Below, one piece after another: positions 18,885-28,176 of a DNA stretch of 35,653 nt. The stretch's first letter is position 1. Each line of letters opens with the position of its first letter. The DNA comes from Ignavibacteriales bacterium (GTDB taxonomy: Bacteria; Bacteroidota; Ignavibacteria; UBA10030; UBA8401). The stretch lies in assembly GCA_016182545.1 (NCBI GenBank), contig JACPGG010000007.1:26170-61822 (forward strand). The letters are read 5' to 3'. A program made the position numbers and the translations under genes. A model generated the notes under the pieces. It did no database searches, was not told where the DNA came from, and saw only the letters and a list, made by a program, of their open reading frames with translations.

Positions 18885-20777
18885 ATGCTCATAAAAGTTC
18901 CTAAATCGAAATATGATGTAATCGTTGTTGGAGGCGGGCATGCCGGTATTGAGGCTTCTTTGGCTGCTTCGCGGATGGGATGTTCTACTCTTTTAATTTC
19001 ATTAAAATCGAATGCAATTGGTAGAATGTCTTGCAATCCGGCAATTGGTGGGACCGCAAAGGGACACCTTGTTCGTGAAATAGATGCACTTGGCGGCGAG
19101 ATGGGTAAGATTGCAGATTCAACGGGAATTCAGTTTAAGATGCTTAACACTTCAAAAGGACCTGCCGTATGGTCTCCACGTTGTCAGAGCGACCGGGAAT
19201 GGTACTCAAAGGATGCCCAATCAAGAATCTTGAATCAAAAGAATCTTGATCTGCTTGAGGACTCTGTTGCCACACTTAAAGTTGAAAGCAAAATTATCAA
19301 AGGGATCCAAACGTTTCTCGGACATGAAATTCTATGTGACTCATTGGTTCTCTGCGCTGGCACTTTCCTGAATGGATTGATGCACACCGGTGAGCGACAT
19401 AGAAGTGGCGGAAGATTTGGCGAAGCACCTGCAAAAGGGGTAACTGAATCACTTGTTGAATTAGGTTTTATTTCTGGTAGACTTAAAACCGGAACTCCAC
19501 CACGGATTGATTTAAACTCCATTGACCTTTCCAAGACAGAAATTCAAAACAGCGATGATCCACCAATTCCATTTTCATACCAAACAGAAAAAATTATAAA
19601 CAGATTGATTCCGATGTATCTTACATACACGAATCAATCAACGCATAAAATATTGGAAAAAGGATTTGACCGCTCGCCGATGTTCACCGGTCGTATTAAG
19701 GGAATTGGTCCTCGATATTGTCCATCAATCGAAGATAAAATTTTTCGCTTTGCAGAAAGAGAACGCCATCAAATTTTTCTTGAACCGGAAGGATACGACA
19801 CAAATGTTGTCTATGTTAACGGTTACTCAACAAGTCTGCCCGAAGAAATTCAATACGAAGGACTGCGAACAATAGCCGGATTAGAAAATGTAAAAATGAT
19901 TCGTCCGGGATATGCTGTCGAATACGATTATTTTCCTCCGCACCAATTGAAACATACACTCGAAACCAAAAAAATTGAAGGGTTGTTTTTTGCGGGTCAA
20001 ATAAATGGAACGTCGGGATACGAAGAAGCGGCGGGGCAAGGATTGGTTGCAGGCATTAATGCTGCGCTCAAAGTACAAAAGCGACCGCCATTGATACTTC
20101 AGCGAAGTGAAGCGTACATCGGCGTCATGATAGATGATCTTATCAACAAATCCACAGATGAGCCGTATCGAATGTTTACATCTCGCGCCGAATATCGATT
20201 GCTGCTTCGTCAAGACAATGCTGATCGGAGGCTAATGAGAATGGGGAATGAGATCGGACTTATAGCAAATGAATTGATCGAGTTACTAGATGAACGAGAG
20301 GAGATGATTCAACGAGCAATAGACTATTTTTCTAAGGTGACGATTACTCCAAACAAGATAAATCAAATACTGGAAGAAAAATCTGAAACCGTAATCACTG
20401 AAAATGATCTTTTGGGAAAAATTTTACGCCGGTCAAATATATCGGTGGGAGACATTATTAATGTTGTGGAAGACGTTGTTGTTCGATCGTCTTTACACTC
20501 CCCGGTTATAAGTCAACAAGTTGAAATAGATGTAAAGTATGAAGGTTACATTCAACGGCAAAACGAACAAATCAATCGCTTTGCGAAGTTCGAAGAATAT
20601 CTAATACCCGAAAATTTTGATTACAAAAAAATTCCTTCGTTAAGTGCAGAAGGAAAGGAGAAGTTACAAAAGATCCGTCCACACTCCATTGGACAAGCAT
20701 CAAGAATTGCCGGCGTTACAAATGCCGATGTTTCCGTTCTCAGCATTTTTTTAAAACAGCATTTTGAATCACACTAA
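18885..20777 (+). CDS. mnmG: tRNA uridine-5-carboxymethylaminomethyl(34) synthesis enzyme MnmG (GidA)
   Basis: [89 protein letters not shown]. Confidence 0.97.
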   Translation: MLIKVPKSKYDVIVVGGGHAGIEASLAASRMGCSTLLISLKSNAIGRMSCNPAIGGTAKGHLVREIDALGGEMGKIADSTGIQFKMLNTSKGPAVWSPRCQSDREWYSKDAQSRILNQKNLDLLEDSVATLKVESKIIKGIQTFLGHEILCDSLVLCAGTFLNGLMHTGERHRSGGRFGEAPAKGVTESLVELGFISGRLKTGTPPRIDLNSIDLSKTEIQNSDDPPIPFSYQTEKIINRLIPMYLTYTNQSTHKILEKGFDRSPMFTGRIKGIGPRYCPSIEDKIFRFAERERHQIFLEPEGYDTNVVYVNGYSTSLPEEIQYEGLRTIAGLENVKMIRPGYAVEYDYFPPHQLKHTLETKKIEGLFFAGQINGTSGYEEAAGQGLVAGINAALKVQKRPPLILQRSEAYIGVMIDDLINKSTDEPYRMFTSRAEYRLLLRQDNADRRLMRMGNEIGLIANELIELLDEREEMIQRAIDYFSKVTITPNKINQILEEKSETVITENDLLGKILRRSNISVGDIINVVEDVVVRSSLHSPVISQQVEIDVKYEGYIQRQNEQINRFAKFEEYLIPENFDYKKIPSLSAEGKEKLQKIRPHSIGQASRIAGVTNADVSVLSIFLKQHFESH

Positions 20778-20779
20778 TC

Positions 20780-20795
20780 TGTTCCACGTGAAACA
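20780..20795. promoter_or_regulatory. parS-like site, 15/16 to consensus
   Basis: TGTTCCACGTGAAACA in the mnmG-rsmG gap, abutting the rsmG ATG. Confidence 0.88.
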
Positions 20796-21512
20796 ATGAC
20801 CGAAGAAGAACTTTGGCTGTACACTCTCTGCAAAAAGAATGGCATTATTATAACGGATACACAAATTTCTGCGTTATCATTGTTCAAAACGCTGTTGTTG
20901 GAGTGGAATCAAAAAATAAATTTAGTTTCAAGAAAAAATGAAGAAAATATATGGCGGGGACATATTACTCTCTCAATTACAATGTTGTTTAAAATCAAAT
21001 TTCTATCGGGCGCAAAAATTCTAGACCTCGGCACGGGCGGCGGTTTTCCGGGCATTCCACTATCAATACTGTTGCCAGAATGCACATTTTTACTTTTAGA
21101 CTCTACTCAAAAGAAAATTGCGGCTGTTCAGTCAATGATTAACTCCTTATCGTTGACCAATACAAAAACAATCTGGGGAAGAGCCGAGGAGTTACACAAT
21201 AAAGATGGACTTAAAAATTCCTTTGATGTAGTTGTAGCCAGATCTGTCAGCAATCTCATCAATCTGTTTGATTGGGGGTTTCAATTTCTCAAATCAACTT
21301 CACAGAATAATACAGCAGCCTATTTACTGAATGAAAAAATCGTCATCTCCAAACCATCGTTAATTACGTTTAAGGGAAACGAAATCCATGAAGAGGAAAA
21401 TTTTGCACGTCAAAGATATCCGAAAGTGGCTTTGTATAACATTCCATTAAATTTCGCAGGGAGCGAAGAGTTCCAAAACCTCGACAAACAACTTGTCATT
21501 GCTCATCAATAA
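20796..21512 (+). CDS. rsmG: 16S rRNA (guanine(527)-N(7))-methyltransferase RsmG (GidB)
   Basis: LLLEWNQKINLVSRK, ILDLGTGGGFPGIPLSILLPECTFLLLDSTQKKIA, VVARSVSNL. Confidence 0.95.
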   Translation: MTEEELWLYTLCKKNGIIITDTQISALSLFKTLLLEWNQKINLVSRKNEENIWRGHITLSITMLFKIKFLSGAKILDLGTGGGFPGIPLSILLPECTFLLLDSTQKKIAAVQSMINSLSLTNTKTIWGRAEELHNKDGLKNSFDVVVARSVSNLINLFDWGFQFLKSTSQNNTAAYLLNEKIVISKPSLITFKGNEIHEEENFARQRYPKVALYNIPLNFAGSEEFQNLDKQLVIAHQ

Positions 21513-21517
21513 ACATT

Positions 21518-22474
21518 ATGGAAAAAAAACAACTATTCGATCAACTCAAAAAACTCTCAACGGAACAGCGCAATCCCAATTCAATGGATATCGATGCTCG
21601 TTCTATCCCGGAAATACTCTCGATAATCAATGACGAAGACAAAAAGGTTGCATTGGCTGTCGAAACACAAATCCCATATATAACACAAGCCGTGGAACTT
21701 GTTGTGCGTGGATTTGTCAAGGGGGGAAGACTGATCTATGTTGGTGCCGGAACCAGCGGTCGTGTTGGCGTTGTCGACGCATCGGAATGTCCCCCTACGT
21801 TTGGAGTGCCATTTGAAATGGTACAGGGAATGATTGCGGGGGGCGAAGGAGCAATGTTCCGCGCAGTTGAGGGTGCTGAAGATAAACCGGAGGGGGGCAC
21901 TCACGATATAGACAAAAAAGAAGTGGGTAAAAATGATATTGTCTGTGGTATAGCCGCCAGTATGCGAACGCCGTATGTCATTGGAGCAATTCAGCGTGCC
22001 AAGGAATTAGGTGCAAAAGCGATATACGTTACCACAAATCCTCGGACCAATCTTGAGTTGCCGGAATTCAAACATTTGGCTGAATCACTGGACGTTGCAA
22101 TCTGTGCAGAAGTAGGTCCGGAGGTAATAATGGGATCGACACGCATGAAGAGCGGCACAGCTCAAAAATTGATTTTGAACATGATCACAACAACCGCAAT
22201 GATCCGACTCGGGAAAATCTATGAAAATATGATGATCGATCTTCAGATGACAAATAAGAAACTGGTCGAGCGGGCTAAGCGCGTAGTCATGACTATTACT
22301 AACGTCAGCTATGAAGAAGCAGAAAAATACCTTGTTGAGGCAAAAGGGCATGTTAAAACAGCCATTGTAATGATAAAAGCAAACGCAAACTATGAAGAGG
22401 CGACATTACGGCTAAAAGACGCCAATGGCTTCGTTCGGGCAGCAATCGAAGGAAATAAGTATTCTCTTATTTAG
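21518..22474 (+). CDS. murQ: N-acetylmuramic acid 6-phosphate etherase
   Basis: TEQRNPNSMDIDARSIPEIL, GRLIYVGAGTSGRVGVVDASECPPTFGVP, AICAEVGPEVIMGSTRMKSGTAQKLILNM. Confidence 0.96.
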   Translation: MEKKQLFDQLKKLSTEQRNPNSMDIDARSIPEILSIINDEDKKVALAVETQIPYITQAVELVVRGFVKGGRLIYVGAGTSGRVGVVDASECPPTFGVPFEMVQGMIAGGEGAMFRAVEGAEDKPEGGTHDIDKKEVGKNDIVCGIAASMRTPYVIGAIQRAKELGAKAIYVTTNPRTNLELPEFKHLAESLDVAICAEVGPEVIMGSTRMKSGTAQKLILNMITTTAMIRLGKIYENMMIDLQMTNKKLVERAKRVVMTITNVSYEEAEKYLVEAKGHVKTAIVMIKANANYEEATLRLKDANGFVRAAIEGNKYSLI

Positions 22475-22477
22475 TAC

Positions 22478-22506
22478 TTGACATCTTCTTTAAAATTTAA
22501 TAAACT
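22478..22506 (+). promoter_or_regulatory. Candidate sigma70-type promoter upstream of spoVG
   Basis: TTGACA-17 nt-TAAACT; a strong AGGGAGGAG SD-like sequence precedes the ATG at 22597. Confidence 0.45.
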
Positions 22507-22596
22507 CACAACACGCTTGGTTGATGGCTATTCGGCAGGCAATTATCAGCGGTATTTAACTCATCAAATACATCTATAATAAAAGAGGGAGGAGTT

Positions 22597-22854
22597 ATGA
22601 AAGTAGTCAACATGAAGCAATCTACAGGATCCGGAAGCTTAAAGGCTTTCTTTGACCTCGAGACTGCCGAAGGAATCACCATCAAAGGATTCAAGATCGC
22701 CGATGGAAAGAACGGGATGTTTGTCGGTGTGCCATCCGAACAAGACAGGAACGACAAAACAAAATATTGGGACAAAGTGTTGATGTCGAAAGAATTAAAA
22801 GAAGAATTGACCGGTATGGCAATGCAGGAATACTCGAAACTTCCCGGTGCATAG
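22597..22854 (+). CDS. spoVG: SpoVG family protein
   Basis: GSGSLKAFFDLETAEGITIKGFKIADGKNGMFVGVPSEQDRNDKTKYWDKV, matches the SpoVG fold signature. Confidence 0.88.
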   Translation: MKVVNMKQSTGSGSLKAFFDLETAEGITIKGFKIADGKNGMFVGVPSEQDRNDKTKYWDKVLMSKELKEELTGMAMQEYSKLPGA

Positions 22855-22885
22855 TACCGAAATAATTTTTCCGACCCCACCAAAC

Positions 22886-22914
22886 AAAAAACGTCCTTCA
22901 TCAGGACGTTTTTT
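22886..22914. terminator. Bidirectional intrinsic terminator
   Basis: AAAAAACGTCCT-TCATC-AGGACGTTTTTT between convergent spoVG (+) and the MFS gene (-). Confidence 0.92.
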
Positions 22915-22934
22915 GTTTCAGTTCTTCAATTTTG

Positions 22935-24353
22935 TTAATGTGCAGTCGATGCTGAGGTTTCGTAATCTATCCCCTGTGCTTTCAGGACCTTCTTTGCTTT
23001 AATTGCAAAGTACGCAAGGTAACCAAATAAGAATACAGTAATGAAATATGACATATGTATATCATTCATTACGTCAGCAAGCCACCCTTGGAATGGGGGA
23101 ATAAGGGCACCACCGAGAATCATCATGATCAAAAACGTAGAGCCATGGCTTGTGTACTTGCCGAGTCCGGCGACTGAAAGAGAAAAAATACAGGGCCACA
23201 TCACTGAACAGAATAATCCGCCGCTGACAAATGCAAAGATCGCAATTTTTCCTGTTGTCAACATTCCAACCATCATCGCCGCCATTCCAAGCATGGAGAA
23301 TGTCAACAATGTTTTTGCCGGTTTCTCCTGCCCGATAAAAAATCCGACAACCTGAATTGCAATGACAAATGCGTAGACATACAGATCACTGACGTCGGTT
23401 CCACCCAACTTGTTTGCACCAAGCACAACGGCAAACGCAATGTATGGGACGACAACGGTCAAAATATTTTTCCATAGTTTTGGTAAGTTGAACACAGTAA
23501 TGGCTCCGGTCCATCGACCGATCATCAAACTTCCCCAAAAGAGAGAAATGAAATGTGAGATCTCAGATTCATCGTATCCGCCAAACTCCGGCAACTTCAA
23601 CAGCGCGCCTAAATTGCTTTGGATGGTCACTTCAACGCCGACGTAGACAAAAATGCCGATCATGCCGAAAACAAGCTGCGGGTATTTTAACGCACCGCGT
23701 CCCGCTTCAATATGTTCATCTTGCGTGATCTTGGGTAGGTTTGAAAAGATGAAAAATACTGCCACTGCAATAAACAGTCCCGCAAGAAAGACATACATTT
23801 GATTCACCGAACTAATCTCAACCTGCACGTTACGCGTCAATCCTCCAAAAAGAAAATAACTCACAATGAGCGGTCCAATCGTTGTCCCGAATGAATTGAT
23901 ACCCCCTGCTAAATTGAGCCGGTGCGCTCCCGTTTCAGGATTTCCGAGAGCAATGGCAAACGGCTGTGCGCATGTCTGCTGAAGTGAAAATCCGATCGCA
24001 ATCAGGAACAAGGCGCTGAGAATGAGCCAGTAGTTGCCGATATTGACTGCGCCGATCATTGCAATTGCGCCCGCCGCCGATATGAAGAGACCATATGCAA
24101 TTCCCATCTTGTAGCCGATCTTGTTGAGAAAGTCGATCTTCATCAACCGTTCCGTCAGATACAAGAAAAGCGATCCGACAAAGTACGCAAGATAGAACGC
24201 CAGATCGATCAATTGCGATTGAAATTGGGTGAGACTAAAATGTTCTTTGCAGAACGGAATGAAGACACCGTTCGACGCCGCCAGAAATCCCCAAAAGAAG
24301 AAGACCGTCACCAGCGTTGCGAACTGCGATTTGGTTGATGCTGAAGTGCTCAT
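22935..24353 (-). CDS. MFS sugar transporter, FHS (L-fucose permease / glucose-galactose) family
   Basis: TVFFFWGFLAASNGVFIPFCKEHFSLTQFQSQLIDLAFYLAYFVGSL, LQQTCAQPFAIALGNPETGAHRLNLAGGINSFGTTIGP. Confidence 0.92.
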   Translation of the reverse strand: MSTSASTKSQFATLVTVFFFWGFLAASNGVFIPFCKEHFSLTQFQSQLIDLAFYLAYFVGSLFLYLTERLMKIDFLNKIGYKMGIAYGLFISAAGAIAMIGAVNIGNYWLILSALFLIAIGFSLQQTCAQPFAIALGNPETGAHRLNLAGGINSFGTTIGPLIVSYFLFGGLTRNVQVEISSVNQMYVFLAGLFIAVAVFFIFSNLPKITQDEHIEAGRGALKYPQLVFGMIGIFVYVGVEVTIQSNLGALLKLPEFGGYDESEISHFISLFWGSLMIGRWTGAITVFNLPKLWKNILTVVVPYIAFAVVLGANKLGGTDVSDLYVYAFVIAIQVVGFFIGQEKPAKTLLTFSMLGMAAMMVGMLTTGKIAIFAFVSGGLFCSVMWPCIFSLSVAGLGKYTSHGSTFLIMMILGGALIPPFQGWLADVMNDIHMSYFITVFLFGYLAYFAIKAKKVLKAQGIDYETSASTAH

Positions 24354-24499
24354 GGGTGTTTATGGTAAATTGTGATAAAAAAGTAAAATTAATTATCCGA
24401 TAAGAATGTTCGGTTACGTTACAATATTAATTAGACGAATTCAACAACTATCTGAACCAGATTTGAAAGGAAGATATTTTTTAGTACCTTGAATCGTCG

Positions 24500-24526
24500 A
24501 AAAGAGGAGATGCTCTCCTCTTTTTT
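24500..24526 (+). terminator. Terminator-like hairpin directly upstream of uppP
   Basis: AAAAGAGGAGA-TGC-TCTCCTCTTTTTT, ending 13 nt before the uppP ATG. Confidence 0.6.
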
Positions 24527-24539
24527 ATTGTAAACACTT

Positions 24540-25391
24540 ATGGATCTCTTTCAAGCAATCATCCTCGGCATCATACAGGGACTGACGGAATTTCTTCCCA
24601 TCAGCAGCACGGCGCATCTGCGCATCGTCCCTGCGCTTGCTGGATGGAGCGATCCCGGAGCAGCGTTTACTGCTGTGATTCAATTCGGGACGTTAGTCGC
24701 TGTGCTCATCTATTTTTTTAAGGATATTGTCGGCATTTCATCGTCCGTCGTGAAGGGTATTCTTTCCGGAAAACTGCTCTATGATCGGGAAGCACAACTC
24801 GGCTGGATGATCGCTGCCGGAACGATCCCGATCGTCATATTAGGATTGCTTCTAAAAAATGAAATCGAAACTTCTTTCCGTTCGTTGTATGTCATCAGTA
24901 CGTCACTTATTGTGCTCGCACTGCTGTTAATGGCTGCCGAACAACTCACAAAAAAAAGAATTGCAAGCGGCATTCAATTGAAGTCATTGGATTCTGTCGG
25001 CTGGAAAGAGGCGATACTCATCGGTCTTGCGCAAGCGGTGGCACTTGTTCCCGGTTCATCTCGTTCGGGAACAACGATCACGGGGGGATTGTTCGTCGGA
25101 TTGAGCCGTGAAACCGCTGCACGGTTTTCGTTTCTGTTATCGCTTCCATCGGTATTTGCTGCGGGTATTTTGGAATTAGTAAAAGAAAGAGAATTACTCT
25201 TTTCATCAGATGTCGGTGTGTTGAACCTGATCGTTGCAACGATCGTTTCCGGAATTGTCGGTTATGCATCGATCGCTTTTCTGCTGAACTATCTAAAAAA
25301 CCATTCAACGTATCTTTTCATTATTTACAGAATTGTTGTCGGATGCGGATTGCTTTATCTTTTGAACGCGGGAATTTTAGAACCTTATTAA
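24540..25391 (+). CDS. uppP: Undecaprenyl-diphosphatase (BacA family)
   Basis: FQAIILGIIQGLTEFLPISSTAHLRIVP, VPGSSRSGTTITGGLFVGLSRETAARFSFLLSLPSV. Confidence 0.96.
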   Translation: MDLFQAIILGIIQGLTEFLPISSTAHLRIVPALAGWSDPGAAFTAVIQFGTLVAVLIYFFKDIVGISSSVVKGILSGKLLYDREAQLGWMIAAGTIPIVILGLLLKNEIETSFRSLYVISTSLIVLALLLMAAEQLTKKRIASGIQLKSLDSVGWKEAILIGLAQAVALVPGSSRSGTTITGGLFVGLSRETAARFSFLLSLPSVFAAGILELVKERELLFSSDVGVLNLIVATIVSGIVGYASIAFLLNYLKNHSTYLFIIYRIVVGCGLLYLLNAGILEPY

Positions 25392-25397
25392 GATCCT

Positions 25398-26033
25398 ATG
25401 GAATTCATTAAAGACTTTTTTGACAAACTTCGGGACATTCAGGCGCTTGTTGCTTGGGCAGGATACGTCGGTTTATTCCTCATTGTCTTTTCCGAAACAG
25501 GATTGCTGATCGGATTTTTTTTGCCGGGTGACTCGCTGCTGTTCACCGCAGGTCTGTTCGCCGCAAAAGGGATGTTCAACATTTATGAATTATGCCTCCT
25601 CTTATGTATTGCTGCGGTAGTCGGCGATGCAGTCGGATATTACATCGGTAAAACCGGCGGGCATGCATTGTACTCGCGCGAAGATTCCCGTTTCTTCAAG
25701 AGAAGGCACCTCCTTGCAACAAAAGAGTTCTATGAAAAGTACGGCGGTATCACGATCGTCATGGCACGCTGGATGCCCTTTGCCCGCACGTTTGCACCCG
25801 TTGTTGCAGGCATCGCGGAAATGTCGTATCCGAAATTCGCTACGTATAATATTGTCGGCGGCGTTTCGTGGGTGTTGAGCATGACGCTGGGCGGATATTA
25901 TCTCGGAACGATCTTTCCTGAAATCATTCAACATCTTGAACTCGTCATTATCGTCATCGTTTTTCTTTCCATCCTTCCCGGCATCATCAAATATTTGCAG
26001 GTGAAGTATGGAAAGAGCAAAGAGACAGCATAA
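25398..26033 (+). CDS. DedA family membrane protein
   Basis: VFSETGLLIGFFLPGDSLLFTAGLFAAKG, GDAVGYYIGKTGG, ARWMPFARTFAPVVAGIAEMSYPKFATYNIVGGVSW. Confidence 0.93.
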   Translation: MEFIKDFFDKLRDIQALVAWAGYVGLFLIVFSETGLLIGFFLPGDSLLFTAGLFAAKGMFNIYELCLLLCIAAVVGDAVGYYIGKTGGHALYSREDSRFFKRRHLLATKEFYEKYGGITIVMARWMPFARTFAPVVAGIAEMSYPKFATYNIVGGVSWVLSMTLGGYYLGTIFPEIIQHLELVIIVIVFLSILPGIIKYLQVKYGKSKETA

Positions 26034-26070
26034 CAAGAATTTCACTTCATCCTTCCGAAGAAATTATTCT

Positions 26071-26078
26071 TATCTTTG
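26071..26078 (+). promoter_or_regulatory. Bacteroidota-type -7 element candidate (TAnnTTTG)
   Basis: TATCTTTG upstream of the DUF4032 gene; no convincing -33 TTG seen. Confidence 0.3.
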
Positions 26079-26088
26079 AGTGTTCATT

Positions 26089-26355
26089 ATGAAACACTCG
26101 CCCAACATCCGTTTCCATGTCGATCCGATCTTCAGTGATGATCTGAAAAGACTCCCGTGGCATCTCCCTATCTCCGATTGGGAAGAAAACGGCGTGCGGA
26201 CGCTCGACATTAAACGGGGAATTTCGCGCCACACCGTCATCTTCGTTCAGCAGGGAAGATTTTCATTCGGCATCAAAGAGATTAGTGAAGAGATCTCAAA
26301 AAGTCCGAGAAGAAGCACCGATTGCCGTCAACACGCCGATAGGGATACACTATGA
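26089..26355 (+). CDS. DUF4032-like protein, N-terminal fragment (frame lost after GIKEISEEISK)
   Basis: RLPWHLPISDWEENGVRTLDIKRGISRHTVIFVQQGRFSFGIKEISEE resembles the N-terminus of DUF4032/kinase-like proteins; the residues after that are unlike any domain. Confidence 0.65.
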   Translation: MKHSPNIRFHVDPIFSDDLKRLPWHLPISDWEENGVRTLDIKRGISRHTVIFVQQGRFSFGIKEISEEISKSPRRSTDCRQHADRDTL

Positions 26356-27247
26356 GCAGAATCATATTTCACACACCGTTACGCTGCTCGTCGAAAAGGT
26401 CCTTCCCGATTCGCTGCTCTATTCCCGCAACTTCCGAAAAGAAAATCGTCAAAAAATCTGGGATGCAATCGTACGCCTGTTTGTGCAACTGCACGGCAAC
26501 GGGGTGTACTGGGGAGATGCATCGCTTGCCAATACACTCATAAAATTTGAAAAGAGAGACGTCCCGTTTGTCGGCAAGCGGACTTTTCTGATGGCGTATC
26601 TTTCCGACGCAGAAACGGTCGAGATACGTCAGAAACTTTCGAAATCGATGCGCGAATCGGAATTGAACTTTTTCTTTGAGTCGATGGAGTGGATCAATGA
26701 GGACCTCAAAGCAAGCGGGGTGCTGCGCGAAGAAGTTGCAACGGAAGAAGACAAAGAATACATTCTTAAGGCATACACAGCGCTGTACAATGTCGAACGG
26801 AAGAAGAAAAAATTCGAACAGAAAACGTCGTTCAACATTGATAAATTTTTGGGAAGTATCTCCGATCCGTCGTATGTCGATCTCTTTTTGAAACACATTG
26901 AAGAACACAAATGGTACATCGGCGAACGGACGAAAAAAGAAATTTCACTCGCCGAGGCAACACGGGATTGGTACGAAACGATCTTCGTGCCGATCTGCGA
27001 AGTCTTTCGTCGAGAGAAAATAGTCGATGTTTTGCCGGGAAAGACTGCGGCTGAATTGTACATCGAAATAATGACGAACAAATATTATCTGAGCGAAAAA
27101 GCGGGGCGTGACGTCGGGATGATCGAGGCAACACAGAATTACGCAATGCGATTTGGTGTGGACGAGCGTCACGGATCGCTGATGAAAACGATCACGGAAA
27201 ATATGCTGAAAATTCTGGGTGTGAAAGAAAAAATGCTCCTGTCATAA
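26285..27247 (+). CDS. DUF4032-like protein, main part, +1 frame relative to the N-terminal fragment
   Basis: VNTPIGIHYEQ, LFVQLHGNGVYWGDASLANTLIKF (kinase catalytic-loop-like), MAYLSDAETVEIR; continues the upstream fragment in another frame. Confidence 0.75.
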   Translation: MKRSQKVREEAPIAVNTPIGIHYEQNHISHTVTLLVEKVLPDSLLYSRNFRKENRQKIWDAIVRLFVQLHGNGVYWGDASLANTLIKFEKRDVPFVGKRTFLMAYLSDAETVEIRQKLSKSMRESELNFFFESMEWINEDLKASGVLREEVATEEDKEYILKAYTALYNVERKKKKFEQKTSFNIDKFLGSISDPSYVDLFLKHIEEHKWYIGERTKKEISLAEATRDWYETIFVPICEVFRREKIVDVLPGKTAAELYIEIMTNKYYLSEKAGRDVGMIEATQNYAMRFGVDERHGSLMKTITENMLKILGVKEKMLLS

Positions 27248-27303
27248 AGTTTCTTCTGACGATTTTTCGGAGTATCTTCAGATGAACAAATAAAGGAAAA
27301 ATC

Positions 27304-27564
27304 ATGACCGTACCCCCGTCAAAAGTAAAAGAATTCGATCCGACCTCTCTTGAAAAAATCGCATATACAAGTGTCTCGTCAATTCCCACCCGCGAAACAA
27401 ACGACCGGTACCGTCTCGGGTACAGCATCTGGCAATGGTTGAGCGACAGAAAAGGAACGATCGAACAAGCGGTGAAAAATTCCGGATCACGGATATTGAT
27501 TTCAGAATCGGACGCCGTTAAAACCATCAAACAGGAATTGCAAAAAGCAGGAATAGAAATGTAA
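27304..27564 (+). CDS. Hypothetical protein (86 aa)
   Basis: Open frame in a tight same-strand gene run, ATG after a purine-rich stretch (aaaggaaaaatc). Confidence 0.6.
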   Translation: MTVPPSKVKEFDPTSLEKIAYTSVSSIPTRETNDRYRLGYSIWQWLSDRKGTIEQAVKNSGSRILISESDAVKTIKQELQKAGIEM

Positions 27565-27570
27565 GGTGCG

Positions 27571-28167
27571 ATGAAAGAGATCTGGAACATATTCAACGAC
27601 CTGATCATGGCATTCATTCCCCTCTTTGTTGCGATCGACGTGCCGGGACTTGTACCGCTGTTTCTTTCGCTGACTGCGGGAATGACGTTGAAATCGAAAC
27701 GGCAGTTGATCGTTGAAGCAACGCTGACGGCGGGCGCCGTAGCGTTGGTTTTCCTCGTTCTCGGAAAAGTGATCTTCAGATTTCTCGGCATTACCGACAA
27801 TGATTTTCGCATAGGCGGCGGAATCGTCCTTCTGGTCCTCGGCGTCACCGATCTTCTTTTTTCCAGCGATGAACATAAAAAACCAAATACATCGGTCGGT
27901 GTTGTGCCGATCGGTATCCCGCTCATTATGGGTCCTGCCGCGTTGACTTCCATTATCATTATCGTCGATGCGTACGGATATTGGATATCAATGATCTCGC
28001 TAATTCTCAATCTGTTCATCGTGTGGTTCACATTCCGTCATTCGGATTATATCATCAAATTTATGGGTGAAGGGGGATCGAAAGCATTTGCAAAAGTAGC
28101 GGCACTGTTCCTCGTTGCCATCGCGGTAATGATGATACGGGTCGGTGTTCAAAATATTCTGAAATAG
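27571..28167 (+). CDS. MarC family integral membrane protein
   Basis: AFIPLFVAIDVPGLVPLFLSLTAGM, IVLLVLGVTDLLF, PIGIPLIMGPAALTSIIIIVDAYG. Confidence 0.9.
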   Translation: MKEIWNIFNDLIMAFIPLFVAIDVPGLVPLFLSLTAGMTLKSKRQLIVEATLTAGAVALVFLVLGKVIFRFLGITDNDFRIGGGIVLLVLGVTDLLFSSDEHKKPNTSVGVVPIGIPLIMGPAALTSIIIIVDAYGYWISMISLILNLFIVWFTFRHSDYIIKFMGEGGSKAFAKVAALFLVAIAVMMIRVGVQNILK

Positions 28168-28176
28168 AACTGCAGT

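Noticed and set aside
27192-28031. 279-aa minus-strand ORF antisense to MarC
   Set aside because: Mirrors MarC codon structure, low-complexity Ser/Thr/Arg/Pro content, no family signature.
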